Assembly: GCA_963580455.1 (NCBI GenBank)
Contig: OY756969.1
Span: forward strand, 8,137,501 to 8,201,500
DNA length: 64,000 nt
Source of the DNA: Euonymus europaeus
Lineage: Eukaryota; Streptophyta; Magnoliopsida; Celastrales; Celastraceae
Direction: 5' to 3'
This document shows, in pieces, positions 35,901-42,898 of this stretch (positions within the stretch are counted from its first letter, which is position 1; each line of letters opens with the position of its first letter). The notes beneath the pieces were generated by a model. It was not told the DNA's origin. It worked only from the letters and a program-made list of their open reading frames with translations, and made no database searches. A program made the position numbers and the translations under genes.

Positions 35901-38900
35901 CAGCTCCATCACTATTACCATCTCTGTATGTTCCTCGTGTACCTAGTTCATCATCTTCATTGCAAGTTTATCAGTGAGCACAAATCGAAGTGTTCTTTCT
36001 TATGGCCCAACTCTTCATATTCTCCGTCTAAAGATCCTGCACCTCCAGTCGATCCAAGTTCTACTCCTGGTGATTCTCCTACTCTTACTCCTTTTGATGA
36101 TTGGCCGATTGCTTTACGTCGTGGTAAGCATACTTGCATGCAACATCCTATTGCTAAATTTATCTTTTATCATCGCACATCTCCTCGTTTTTGCATTCTT
36201 TTGTTTCCACTTTGTCTTTTATGTCTGTTCCAAGATCACATGTGCAGGCTATTTCCTCGCCGGAATGGATGAATGCTATGGATAAAGAGATGCTAGCACT
36301 TCATGAAAATCAGACATGGGAACTTACCATTCTCCCACCAGGAAAACAAACTGTGGGATGTCGTTGCATTTATGCTGTTAAATATTTCTCGGATGGATTT
36401 GTTGAGTGCCTGAAGTTGCATCTTGATGCCAAAGGATATACTTAGACTTGTTGTATTGATTACTTAGAGACCTTCTATCCGGTTACTCACCGGAATTCTA
36501 TTCGTATTCTTCTTGCTGTTGCTGTTAGTCAAAATTGGCGTTTATATCACTTAATATCAAGAATGTCTTTATTCATGGAACCCTTTAGGAAGAGGTATGG
36601 ATCAACCTCCTAGATATACAGTACCTGGAAGTGAGCAAGTTGTATGTCATTTACATTGAGCTCTTTACGTCTTAAACAATCCTCACTAGCATGGTATGAT
36701 CAATTTAGTACTGAGGTGTTTGATTATGGTTTTAAACAGTCAACTCTGATCACTTGGTGTTTGTTCAAAAATCATATAGTGGTACTATTGTTTTTATTGT
36801 TTATCTTAATGATGTTATTATTTTTTGAGACGATGCTGATGGAATTGTATCCCTATGGATGCTTTCATCAAACTTAATAAAGAATCTGGTGCCCTTTTTC
36901 CTTGATGTAGGCTGATACAGAAGATTGGTTACTAAATTGATTTATGAGTAGTAAGTATGTTTATGAATGCACCACGCTATTCTCATTTTGAGGCTGTTTG
37001 TTGGATCTTACACTATCTTAAGAATGCTCTTGGTCATGGACTTCTTTATCGCCCCTCATCATCTCTTATTGTGACTGGATTTAGTGATGCTGATTGGCTG
37101 GCAGTCGTGATGATTGGTGGTCAACATCTGGATGCTGCACATTCATTGGTGTAGATCTTGTGACTTTGTGTAGTAAACAACAACATTTATTTGCTCGTTC
37201 AAGTCAAGAGGCTGAGTATTGAGCTATGGCTCATACTGCGTCTGAAATGCTTTGGGTCTTGTCTATTCTTCGAGACTTCAACCTTCTTTTTCCTTTACCT
37301 ATGACTATGCACTGTGACAACCTGGCTGCTATTTTTATTGCTAACAATCTAGTGTTTCATGAGTGTACACATTGAGGTTGATTGTCATTTTATTTGAGAT
37401 CTATTGGCTGCCAAAATTATTCGCAGTCCATATATCCACTCTGAATATCAGTTAGCTTATATTTTGACTAAGTCTTTGTCTTTCCCATCCTTCACTCATA
37501 TGTTGTCTAAGCTGGGCATGTTTGATTTGTATGATTCAGCTTGAGGGTGTTAGAGTGTTCACTGTTCCATATAAATGATAGGTGCAGTAGTTTAATGGGA
37601 GAATGGGTGCACTGAGTGTACTGAATTGTGTAATGGGGATGATGTTAATGTCTGGACAGTGGTAGGTTGGCAGGGTATGGCTGGGTCTTAGCTTATTGAT
37701 TGTAACCATGTATGTTAGATGGAGAGAGCTGCTCTCCATCACAACGCATGAATAAGGCAATACCCGTCATCTTTCTGCCTGTTTACTACTTCATTCACTG
37801 TCCATTACTACTACTGCCCATATTATGACTGTTTTCTTACTTGCTGATGAATAGACTTGATTTGTTCAGCCATATCTTCAGAATTCACACCAGCTGTGGT
37901 CTCCATCACATTTGTGAAACATGTAAATATGTAATTACCATGTGCATGTGGACTGAGGGTAGCATTGGTTTTACAGAGTATATAAAACCCTGTTCTGAAT
38001 TTTCTTTCTTGTGTTTATCTTTCTCTCCCTCTTGCTCAATCAGGCTATTGAAAAAAGGATTTCTGTCTATTCTCAAGTGCCAAGTGAAAATGGGGAACTC
38101 ATTCAAGTTTTGAGGTGGGATGTAACTTCTCAGCCTTAAGTTTTGTTTACAAATAGGAAAGCAGATGTTTCTCTGTCAGAAGCAAGGCTAACATTTGCTG
38201 CAGCACAGGTATGAGAAGGACCAGTTTTACAAGCCCCATCATGATTACTTCTCTGATACTGTACGATATTCAACCTTGCCTCTTGTGTTAGTTTTCATTA
38301 ACTTGGGCCTCATAATAGAGCCTTAAGTTTTTGTCCTTTTCTTCTCTTATTTTTTTCCCGTTGGCAGTTTAACCTTAAGCGTGGGGGTCAGCGAATAGCT
38401 ACAATGCTTATGTATTTAAGTGACAATGTGGAAGGGGGAGAGACCCTCTTCCCTATGGTAATCATTTTTTTTTCCAAATATACTTATGGTGTGGTTTCTA
38501 AGTTTTTATAATAACAATATGGCTTGATACGTATCTAAATATTTTTTTACTCTGAATTTTCGATCATCACCTCTTCGCTTTGTGAACCAATTTGATCTTG
38601 ACCCCATAATCCAAGTGGTGGTTGGTCCCTTTTTCTGGGAAACATATCATGCAACTCTATCATCAGTCTTTTATTTTTTGTGGGCAAAACAGATGATGTA
38701 TGGAGAGGACAAAGATTGGAAATACAAATTCTAAGACTGATCTCTGGTTTTATCGCTCTAAAACAGTGTTGACTTTCTTAATATGTTTGAAAGCTGGGAA
38801 AATTGTATGGCTGAACTGAATGCCCTTTAAGTAATTTGAGAGAGTGGTGGAGGAAAGTAAGACTACAGGAAGAACGAGGGAATATAGACGAGATGAATCC

Positions 38901-40985
38901 ATATGATACTTCTAATAAACTTGGTAGTGTACCTGATAGAGTGGTTTGCTAAAACTGACTGCACTTAGAGTTTACAACTAGTGAACATTTCAAGTCCATT
39001 GGATATTATTAATAATGAAAATAGAACATGATGTCAACCTTTTTGAAATTCTGGGTGTGGGATTTTAAAGTTTTATGCTTAGAAATTATGCTAATATTTC
39101 TGCCGGGGACAGTGAATGTGTGTAATTACAGATGATTCGTTACCGAATTCATTTCAAGATTCACTTGGTTTTCTAAAGTTGTTTTTCTTTCATCATCATC
39201 GCACCATCTGAAAATCATGGAATTGCCATGCAGTAAATGGATGAGAGAATCTTTCCGTAACCGGACATTATTTTCTTAATATTGAATGTTCTGATTCTGT
39301 CCGTAACCAGACATTATTTTCCATGCAAATGTATTCTGCATGAAAACTTTAGCATTTCATGTTCTATTTAGTTTTCTGAAAAGTGAATGACGAAAATTTG
39401 CATTCCTCTCTAGCTTTTTCCTTTCATTCATTCTTTTTCTCCTGTTGATGAATCCATAATGTGTTGAGCAAAAACAAAGATGCCATTTTACCTTGTATTT
39501 GGATACAGTGATTTATTTTTCACTCTTTCCTGTTCTTTTAGCTTCAAATTATTATCTTATGCTTTCTGTTTTCAAGGATATAGTATTTGTGGCATCCTTT
39601 TTTGCGAGTATCATGTCCAAATCTTTTACTGAATGAATGTTTTAACCTCTAATGTTTTCAGGCTGGTATGGGTGAGTGTAGCTGTGGTGGGAAGACAGTA
39701 AAAGGGTTGTCTGTAAAACCTATTAAAGGAGATGCGGTTCTCTTCTGGAGCATGGTTAGTTTCTCAAAAATTCTGCTCTCACAGATTGTTGTTTGCAGTT
39801 TGTGTGTGTCAATGTTTTCCCTTTTCAAAGGTGAGTTAAAATATGTTCAGAAGTAATTGAGTGGCCCTAGGAATACCAGTAAGTTTGGATGGCAAATTCT
39901 TCAGATGTTTAATTTGGCGTAGGCCTGTTAGAAATCAACTTTGAAATCTCACAATGCCTTATGATTTTTGACTGAGTGCATTTGAAGCGGTCAATTCCCG
40001 ATTTAGGAACAGATGTTACAATAAAAGTGGGTTGGAAGTTTTTGTGAGGGGTGGGCATAGAGACAGTGGCAGATTTAAGTTGGTGAATTGGGATTATTTT
40101 GTTTTGAAAAAAATTACTTCTATAATGAGTTTTTTTTAGTGGGCTCGTGTTTTTTTTACACTTTGTTCTTGATTCCTATAAGATAAAATTATATTTCAAT
40201 TTTAATTGCCATCTAGATCAATGTATGTCCATTGGAAAAAAAGGTCGAGACTTGGCTTGTAAATTTGACATCCGTTTATTTGAGATTTGGGTTTGTGGTT
40301 TTTTCTCAATTAAAAAACTGTATCTTTTTGCATGGCTAATCAAGTTATCAATTTATCATCTATTTTAGCAATCATTTTTTTGTGAGTTGTCAGATTGTTT
40401 TGTGTCTATTCTAAATTTGCCGGTTGATTATTTACGGTCCTAAAATCCTAATATAATACCAGATGCCTTAAAAAAATTTGGGGGCACCTGAACCTCCCAT
40501 TACTTTTCACCCCTCCTATAAATTCCCTGCTCTGCCTAAACCAAGTGCCGCACAGCAGCACCCCCCAAGTAGCAAATTTTCCTTGGCTTGGAATGTAGTG
40601 GTCATACCCTGTGCAATTTTTCGGCTCTGGGTTTGTTTCAAGTGTGAACAGGGTCAGTTAAGTGTAGAGTCTGCCCAAGACATGTGGATCAGTTTGGAAG
40701 TTATTGTTTCCCATTTCCCCTTGAAAACATATGTTGGGGGAAACTGTCTATTTATTGTGGTTGTGAGAATCATTTTGACAGCTACTTATACCTTTTCATG
40801 TGTCGCCTAACCTTTTCATTAGATGGATACGGGGTTATCTGGTCTTGTTAATTTTCGTTTCTTCTTTCTTCTTTCAGGGGTTGGATGGACAGTCAGATCC
40901 AAGCAGCTTACACGGAGGATGTGAGGTTCTTTCAGGAGAGAAGTGGTCAGCAACGAAATGGATGAGGCAAAGAGAAGCCTCCTGA
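8866..40985 (+). CDS. P4H: prolyl 4-hydroxylase (12 exons)
   Basis: The gene encodes a 2-oxoglutarate/Fe(II) dioxygenase that hydroxylates proline in secretory proteins such as extensins and arabinogalactan proteins. Plant members are type II membrane proteins of ER/Golgi. Twelve exons join in frame at GT-AG sites to 864 nt and 287 residues, the usual plant length. Residues 6-29 are one hydrophobic signal-anchor. The HxD pair is H184/D186 (YKPHHDYF), the distal histidine is H264 (SLHGGCEV) and the 2-oxoglutarate lysine is K274, ten residues on. RTSSGMFLSPEE and VLRYEKDQFY are family blocks. The start at 8866 is chosen because MVAPMKIVFGLL aligns with the N-terminus of P4H1-type plant proteins as I recall them; an in-frame GTG at 8854 is not needed. 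Introns measure 836, 992, 416, 5569, 659, 8593, 11663, 94, 107, 1204 and 1123 bp; the three largest hold retrotransposons. No coding lesion was seen. Confidence 0.93.
9766..9813 (+). CDS. P4H: P4H exon 2
   Basis: The 48-nt exon encodes the end of the anchor and the stem (ALFQLAFIRRLEDSY). Its acceptor is CTCGCAG and its donor GTAGTT. It is too short to stand out as an ORF and was found by family similarity. Confidence 0.9.
10806..10874 (+). CDS. P4H: P4H exon 3
   Basis: It encodes the basic lumenal stem (TEFPPFKRARRSLNDGFLRL) between TTTACAG and GTTAGT. This is the least conserved part of the protein, so the boundaries rest on the splice sites and phase. Confidence 0.87.
11291..11343 (+). 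CDS. P4H: P4H exon 4
   Basis: It encodes residues 61-78 (DVPHWDNDKAAEILRIGY) between TTTCAG and GTATGT. It ends in phase 0 and is followed by the element A-bearing intron. Confidence 0.9.
11580..11709 (-). repeat. element A 3' LTR
   Basis: It aligns with 15868-15999, sharing GCATAAC, ATGATAATATCTACTTA and ACATGTATAAAT. The adjoining CTCCCCCTCAAG is the complement of the polypurine tract. Confidence 0.88.
11714..14509 (-). pseudogene. element A pol remnant (PR-INT-RT-RH)
   Basis: The pieces run in the normal copia order on the minus strand. MGHMTSNPSILPSF at 14509 follows the protease site. TPQQNEVTERNNRHLMEVAR at 13853-13587 is the end of the integrase core. SLHGLKQPLRAWF at 12603-12379 is RT, and LWCDNQAAIHIAFN at 12014-11817 is RNase H. 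Every segment is separated by stops or frameshifts. The 5' half of the integrase and most of the RT palm are degraded. Confidence 0.85.
14543..15226 (-). pseudogene. element A gag remnant
   Basis: The start MADSSEKKPTTKIVATSTRI at 15226 parallels the gag start of element C. DRKLNGTSYQQW and the IDMEKHLID block are shared gag motifs, and the later part at 14761-14543 (KRMQEQQEKVIV) is in another frame. Frameshifts and stops break it, and the zinc-knuckle region has been lost or is unrecognisable. About 640 bp of leader separate it from the LTR. Confidence 0.8.
15868..15999 (-). repeat. element A 5' LTR
   Basis: It aligns with 11580-11709. The adjoining sequence, read on the minus strand, is TGGTATCGGAGCAG (15856-15869), the primer-binding site for initiator Met-tRNA. 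Confidence 0.88.
16005..16912 (+). other. P4H intron 4 distal part
   Basis: No gene is seen. The notable item is the run of five to six G-tracts at 16255-16280, described as a separate feature. The rest is T-rich intron sequence that ends in a good pyrimidine tract before exon 5. Confidence 0.6.
16255..16280 (+). other. G-quadruplex-forming (GGGC)n run
   Basis: Six consecutive G-runs of three or more are separated by TT or single C residues. The short loops fit the classical four-tract quadruplex pattern, and the G strand is the sense strand of the hydroxylase transcript. It stands out in an AT-rich intron. Confidence 0.7.
16913..16978 (+). CDS. P4H: P4H exon 5
   Basis: It encodes VKPEIISWGPRIIVLHNFLS plus TE (residues 79-100), the first strands of the dioxygenase fold. 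The acceptor is TTGTAG and the donor GTAAAT. Confidence 0.93.
17638..17712 (+). CDS. P4H: P4H exon 6
   Basis: It encodes residues 101-125 (ECDYLRAIARPRLQVSTVVD followed by AKTGK), a highly conserved block. The acceptor is ATGTAG and the donor GTATTT. Confidence 0.95.
18184..18334 (-). repeat. element B 3' LTR (truncated)
   Basis: The 151 bp match 24360-24510 with no difference by eye. The last 33 bp on the right are missing because element C begins at 18335. Confidence 0.92.
18335..18458 (-). repeat. element C 3' LTR
   Basis: The 124-bp LTR begins TGTTACGGCG and ends TTCGAACA. It is followed by CTCCCCGTCAAG, the complement of the polypurine tract. It matches 23181-23271 except for a three-base cluster near its left end. 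Confidence 0.9.
18466..19680 (-). pseudogene. element C RT-RNase H
   Basis: A 404-codon frame starts at MDIKNAFLHGDLIEEVYMEQ. It runs through SLYGLKQSPRAWF, the catalytic box written VDVDD (Asp replacing the Tyr of YVDD), RNase H with CDADWAGCPMDRRSTTGYC, LWCDNQAAIHIASN, and the true C-terminus ADIFTKAL to YICNKLGMIDIYAPT. It is open throughout, but the RT N-terminus is in another frame. Confidence 0.9.
19833..19868 (-). repeat. 18-bp tandem duplication creating a stop
   Basis: AACCATCCGGGTTAAACT at 19833-19850 is followed by AACCATCCGGATTAAGTT. On the minus strand this repeats NPDG and puts an in-frame TAG between the copies, which ends the upstream pol frame. Confidence 0.8.
19849..20961 (-). 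pseudogene. element C integrase core to RT start
   Basis: A 370-codon frame covers the rest of integrase, the linker and the first RT residues (GKRVIGCKWVFTVKLNPDG). The integrase DNAKEYF motif (second catalytic Asp) is present. The third catalytic position reads TPQQNGVAGRKIRH, with Gly where Glu is expected in DDE integrases. The frame ends at a TAG that lies inside an 18-bp tandem duplication. Confidence 0.88.
21049..22017 (-). pseudogene. element C zinc knuckle, protease and integrase N-terminus
   Basis: A 322-codon frame contains a glycine/arginine-rich stretch, the knuckle CFYCGERVHLKKNC (C-x2-C-x4-H-x4-C), the aspartic protease site WVIDSGATDHMTSN and the HHCC zinc finger of integrase (YQFGHPSLNVLK to CEACQFAKHHR). 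It stops right after the first integrase strand (FELIHSDI), where a tryptophan codon is expected in this family. The stop is therefore a likely point mutation. Confidence 0.88.
22070..22681 (-). pseudogene. element C gag N-terminal part
   Basis: A 203-codon open frame starts MADVGDRKFTIEIVATSTRI. It contains DRKLDGTNYHQWRRIIR and LKDDDKLYNLIQNTM, typical of copia gag (UBN2-like region). It ends at a stop near 22070, just before the zinc-knuckle frame starts, so gag is split by a frameshift around 22020-22080. Confidence 0.88.
22941..23048. repeat. GC-rich 20-bp minisatellite in element C leader
   Basis: About five units of CCTGAGCTCGCGCGACYGGA start at 22941, 22959, 22979, 22999 and 23019. 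A related copy lies near 23122. The units lie in the untranslated leader between the primer site and gag and are far richer in GC and CpG than the surroundings. Confidence 0.8.
23181..23271 (-). repeat. element C 5' LTR, truncated
   Basis: Ninety-one bp begin TGTTATTTCG and end ACACATAG. The remaining LTR sequence seen at 18426-18458 is missing, and element B pol tail follows directly. Confidence 0.9.
23276..24284 (-). pseudogene. element B RT-RNase H fragment
   Basis: The frame opens at 24284 with a lysine run derived from an A-rich junction, then enters mid-RT at DHSVFYYRS. It has an intact YVDD box (LLVVYVDDIVITGS), the connection domain and a full RNase H with SDADWAGSPFDRKSTTGYCV, SSAEAEYRAMAH, LWCDNQAAIHIASN and the terminal ADIFTKAL. 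The N-terminal half of RT and all upstream domains are absent. A stop just after ADIFTKALAGV (near 23310) precedes the usual C-terminal residues, which continue to 23276 in another frame. Confidence 0.9.
24360..24543 (-). repeat. element B 5' LTR
   Basis: This is the complete 184-bp LTR, flanked on the right by target duplication GAAAT and on the left by the tRNA-Met primer site. Confidence 0.92.
24549..26305 (+). other. P4H intron 6 distal part
   Basis: No gene or transposon is recognised. It contains a 22-bp perfect palindrome at 25632-25653 (half-site CAACTTGGCAT). Open frames here look like chance in AT-rich DNA. Confidence 0.55.
26306..26380 (+). CDS. P4H: P4H exon 7
   Basis: It encodes residues 126-150 (GIKSNVRTSSGMFLSPEE and RMYPMVQ), the RTSSGMFL family signature. 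The acceptor is TTCTAG and the donor GTTAGT. Large introns with retrotransposons lie on both sides. Confidence 0.95.
26381..27739 (+). other. P4H intron 7 proximal part
   Basis: No coding sequence is recognised. Segments near 26985-27050 and 27315-27385 are weakly alike (GCGCTTTGGTCCGCA and TCCACTTTGGCCC contexts followed by GATTTGTTMTCC). They may be ends of a decayed retroelement, but the evidence is thin. Confidence 0.4.
27740..27941. repeat. exact 101-bp tandem duplication
   Basis: Bases 27740-27840 are repeated base for base at 27841-27941. The unit spans the left edge of the recognisable 5' LTR of element D. Confidence 0.95.
27903..28047 (+). repeat. element D 5' LTR remnant
   Basis: It aligns with 37666-37820 through GGTTGGCAG, TATGGCT, TGTAACCATGT, CTCTCCATCACAAC and TTTACTACTTCATTCACTGT. 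The upstream part of the LTR is missing. Confidence 0.8.
28711..28824. mobile_element. 114-bp MITE
   Basis: The ends CCTCCGTTTGTTTCAGAGTA and the complement of TACTCTGATCCAAACGGACC are imperfect terminal inverted repeats of about 21 bp. The inside also folds back (AAGCT, GAGAGCTTATACTCT). GTAG flanks both sides (28707-28710 and 28825-28828). It is a small non-autonomous DNA transposon. The superfamily is not certain. Confidence 0.7.
28865..29470 (+). pseudogene. element D gag remnant
   Basis: The region opens with NGFNF-like sequence and passes through a glycine/arginine-rich stretch (GGAFRGGGRSQGRGNRKC). It then reaches a zinc-knuckle relic in which histidine and the last cysteine remain (CTNRGGTNHIEPFC). 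Frameshifts are many. Confidence 0.65.
29520..30060 (+). pseudogene. element D protease and integrase N-terminus remnant
   Basis: The sequence around 29520 decodes to a relic of the DSGA-type protease site. NEECEACQLCRHHHRSFPSQ near 29985-30035 is the CxxC half of the integrase zinc finger. It ends where a 51-bp tandem array begins. Confidence 0.6.
30071..30290 (+). repeat. 51-bp tandem array
   Basis: Units beginning GTTAGTGTTGAAAAA or close variants start at 30071, 30122, 30173, 30226 and about 30274, each holding a GATAAAAGGGAG-like part and a GTGGAAAAATGAGG-like part. The array lies at the left edge of the DNA that separates the integrase halves of element D. Confidence 0.7.
30291..31269. 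other. unassigned DNA inside element D
   Basis: No domain is recognised. The stretch at 30430-30650 (GGGTCGAGCC, GACATCGAGGGATGGGGTCC) resembles noncoding retroelement sequence. The rest is AT-rich. Confidence 0.35.
31425..32082. mobile_element. 658-bp non-autonomous hAT-like transposon
   Basis: Perfect 12-bp terminal inverted repeats CTAGGAAGCACC / GGTGCTTCCTAG are flanked by an 8-bp duplication TTTACAAT (31417-31424 and 32083-32090). Eight-bp duplications and such ends fit the hAT superfamily. It has no transposase. Inside are a (TA)n run near 31515 and degenerate repeats of a GAAGCACAAGAAGAAGAA...CATTTGACAACAGATC unit. The insertion splits a unit whose other arm is uninterrupted, which confirms the boundaries. 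Confidence 0.85.
33181..33816. repeat. three tandem copies of a 212-bp unit
   Basis: Copies beginning TATGTACGTCAATA start at 33182, 33394 and 33606 with few differences. Each contains CAAGAGCTTGTGAATGAACC, CATATGTGGGTCATATCC and GAATAGCTG. The unit is the outer portion of the right arm of the inverted repeat. Confidence 0.9.
34025..34275. repeat. 98-bp tandem array, about 2.5 units
   Basis: Units share CACTTRGAGTRGRTTTTG (34046, 34144, 34243) and CCGGCTTGGCCAAAA (34102, 34200). Differences between units are moderate. Confidence 0.75.
34732..35036 (+). repeat. probable solo LTR
   Basis: A 305-bp block runs from TGTTAGGCCC to TTACGTATCA. Its interior is LTR-like (TTTTCCTTGTAATCACTCTTG, then a pyrimidine-rich tail). 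ATTTA precedes and GTTTA follows, a near-match 5-bp duplication. No second copy or internal domain adjoins it. Confidence 0.5.
35340..35835 (+). pseudogene. element D integrase C-terminal remnant
   Basis: DNALECTQSSNLQF holds the second-Asp motif of the copia integrase. In another frame, 35428-35480 reads CAHTSQQNSIAKRKHRHLMD, where Lys stands at the position of the catalytic Glu. The block ending in RIFGCVAFVQ to QYFADVTFFE is the conserved domain after integrase. Confidence 0.8.
36200..36880 (+). pseudogene. element D reverse transcriptase remnant
   Basis: Recognisable parts are MDKEMLALHENQTWELTILP, CRCIYAVKY, YPVTHRNSIRILLAV and the LKQSSLAWYDQFS block, in shifting frames. The FVD/YVDD region is damaged. 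Confidence 0.8.
36950..37540 (+). pseudogene. element D RNase H remnant
   Basis: APRYSHFEAVCWILHYLKNA, GFSDADW, SSQEAEY*AMAHTASEMLWV and DNLAAIFIANNLVFHE mark a copia RNase H with several stops. It runs up to the polypurine tract before the 3' LTR. Confidence 0.85.
37548..37820 (+). repeat. element D 3' LTR
   Basis: It begins TGTTAGAGTGTTC right after the purine-rich GCTTGAGGG and ends near CTACTGCCCA. Its right half matches the 5' LTR remnant with scattered differences and small indels. Confidence 0.8.
38044..38114 (+). CDS. P4H: P4H exon 8
   Basis: It encodes residues 151-173 and two bases of R174 (AIEKRISVYSQVPSENGEL and IQVL). The donor GTGGGA is acceptable but weaker than the others. 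The frame hits a stop at once if it is read through. Confidence 0.93.
38209..38260 (+). CDS. P4H: P4H exon 9 (HxD metal site)
   Basis: It encodes the rest of R174 and residues 175-191 (YEKDQFYKPHHDYFSDT), holding the iron ligands H184 and D186. The acceptor is GCACAG and the donor GTACGA. Confidence 0.95.
38368..38457 (+). CDS. P4H: P4H exon 10
   Basis: It encodes residues 192-221 with RGGQRIATMLMYLSD and VEGGETLFPM, core strands of the double-stranded beta-helix. The acceptor is TGGCAG and the donor GTAATC. Confidence 0.96.
38458..40877 (+). other. P4H introns 10 and 11
   Basis: Both introns are about 1.1-1.2 kb and T-rich. I see no transposon, RNA gene or alternative exon with family similarity. 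Confidence 0.6.
39662..39754 (+). CDS. P4H: P4H exon 11
   Basis: It encodes residues 222-252 with CSCGGKTVKGLSVKPIKGDA and VLFWSM, a conserved late beta-helix block. The acceptor is TTTCAG and the donor GTTAGT. Confidence 0.95.
40878..40985 (+). CDS. P4H: P4H exon 12 and stop
   Basis: It encodes residues 253-287 and TGA at 40983-40985. It carries the distal iron ligand H264 and the 2-oxoglutarate-binding K274, then the conserved WSATKWMRQ end. The acceptor is TTTCAG. Confidence 0.96.
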   Translation, partial: GLDGQSDPSSLHGGCEVLSGEKWSATKWMRQREAS

Positions 40986-41249
40986 TTTTTGCAAACTCAA
41001 CACGTTTTGAAGGTTCTTAAGAGCTAAACAGGGTATGCTTTCCTTGAATGAGTTGCCCGATATACCTCCAGAGATTAAGAAGATCAGATAGCATGAATTA
41101 ATTCTTTAGCCATTCGAGAAATTGAAATTGTACGTTGGAATATAAATTTTGAAAGGTACAGGACTTGGGAGATTAGTGATCATCCAATGTGACGCTGTGT
41201 AAAAGTCTGATAGTGTCGGATACTAATATCGATTCTCTACATATATAGC

Positions 41250-41255
41250 AATAAA
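41250..41255 (+). terminator. candidate P4H polyadenylation signal AATAAA
   Basis: A canonical AATAAA lies 265 bp downstream of the hydroxylase stop, followed by a T/GT-rich stretch. This is a plausible 3' UTR length for a plant gene, but no transcript evidence is available. Confidence 0.5.
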
Positions 41256-41863
41256 GTGTTTTTGCTTCCCTGTAATGCATGCAATTATATGTCCCAAGCC
41301 AAAATTTAGCGGCCCGGAAATTAAATCTTGCATATTGCTGCTGTGTTTAACTTTACTAATCGATTATCAATGAGGATTTTCTGTTCTGAATATTACTTCT
41401 CTGGAGATTCACTGACCTTGAAGAGCATTTTTCATGGACTGCTATTTTCCATTCTTTTTGTTCCATTTTTTCACGAGGAAATATTGGAATTTGATTCCTC
41501 AATAGCTATTGTTACTGACATTTTCATGCAACAAATCTGATTACGGTAATACTACATATACATAAACTGTTCTCTCCATAATAGCCATAACTAACATGGC
41601 TTGCTGACTGTGGTGATGACAATGCAATTTCAAATCCCCGCAAAATGTAATTCAAAAATGGTAAATTCAAAAATGGTATTACACATTTAAACGCATTTGG
41701 ACACAAAACTCAATGTTGATTTAACCACGGTTACATTGAGTAAAAACTATATCACTCCTGGTTGATAGCTTACCTGAGGGACGCATATTTTTAGGAATTT
41801 TCTCTCTGGTATCCCAGGTCGAAGCTCCATTGTTTCTGGCTAGAGCATCGACTATCATAACAA

Positions 41864-42121
41864 CTGCGATTCAACGTCATTTCCCGTTAAGAAAAAAAGT
41901 TAATATCGCTGGAAGTTGTCAAAGGTAAGAACTTTTTGACATTTATTTGGTTTTTAAAAAATGTAAATGGGTATGGGTTTTGCAATAGAGCTCTGCGATT
42001 CAACGTCATTTCCCGTTAAGAAAAAAAGTTAATATCGCTGGAAGTTGTCAAAGGTAAGAACTTTTTGACATTTATTTGGTTTTTAAAAAATGTAAATGGG
42101 TATGGGTTTTGCAATAGAGCT
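41864..42121. repeat. exact 129-bp tandem duplication
   Basis: Bases 41864-41992 recur without a visible difference at 41993-42121. The unit runs from CTGCGATTCAACG to GCAATAGAGCT. Confidence 0.93.
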
Positions 42122-42895
42122 CGATGAAGTTGATTTTTTGTTTTCTGATTATGTTTCCATTTATTACAGTTCCATGGCAAGCATCTAAATGTTGTTGTTT
42201 TATTTTTTAATTCTTTTTTGGGATTTTAAGGTGCAAATTCATTGTTTGGGTAAATTTCTGTAGACAGAGTATGTTACGTTGAGACTGTGATTAAATGGTA
42301 GTTGTTATAAAGTTTTGGAATACTGTTTTTGTAAATGAAATACATTGGAGTACAAGCAAATTGTTGTCAATGTTATGTTGGTAACCAAACACCTTTTCAA
42401 TGTAATGGCACTATGTAATTAAATCAATGTAATTTTGCATTTGCATTGCCTGATGGAGTAAGGTATTAATGATTATGAACTTGTGTTTTTTGGAATTTCT
42501 GCTGAATTAAAATGAAAATTTATGCATTGTCATTACATAATAAGGCGGTGATAACTTTTGGACATTTATTTGGTTTGTAAAAATGTAAATGGTATGGGTT
42601 TTGCAATAGAGCTCGATGAAGTTGATTTTACGTTTTTTATTATGTTTCCATTTATTACAGTTCCATGGCAAACATCTAAATATTGCAGTTTTTTTTTTTT
42701 TTTTTTGAAGGTGCAAACTCATTGTTTTGGTAAATTACTATAGACAGAGTATCTTACATTGAGACTGTGATGAAGTGGTAGTTGTTTAAAGTTTTTGAAT
42801 AATGTTTTTGTAATTGAAATACATTGTAGTCCACGCATCAATGTTATGTTGGTCACCAAACACCTTATGAATGTAATGGCACAGTGTAATTAAAT
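42040..42895. repeat. 480-bp diverged direct repeat
   Basis: The segment from GACATTTATTTGG (first copy near 42068) to TAATTAAATCA recurs about 480 bp later, with GACAGAGTAT at 42264 and 42744 as anchors. Indels are present, including a T-run at 42690. Open frames in it are chance. Confidence 0.8.
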
Positions 42896-42898
42896 CAT

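Larger units (their letters stand above)
27903..37820 (+). mobile_element. decayed Ty1/copia element D in P4H intron 7
   Basis: D is in the same orientation as the host gene. The 3' LTR is 37548-37820. Only the 3' part of the 5' LTR survives (27903-28047), followed by the primer-site remnant TTTGGTATCGAAGC at 28057-28070. Gag, protease and integrase-start pieces lie at 28865-30060. The integrase end, RT and RNase H lie at 35340-37540. Between them about 5.3 kb of unrelated DNA separates the two halves of integrase. All coding parts are shattered by stops and frameshifts, so this is an old copy. Confidence 0.8.

Noticed and set aside
40478..40810. 110-codon frame in P4H intron 11
   Set aside because: It looks like an ordinary retained intron frame. 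There is no family similarity, and it would break the exon 11-12 join.
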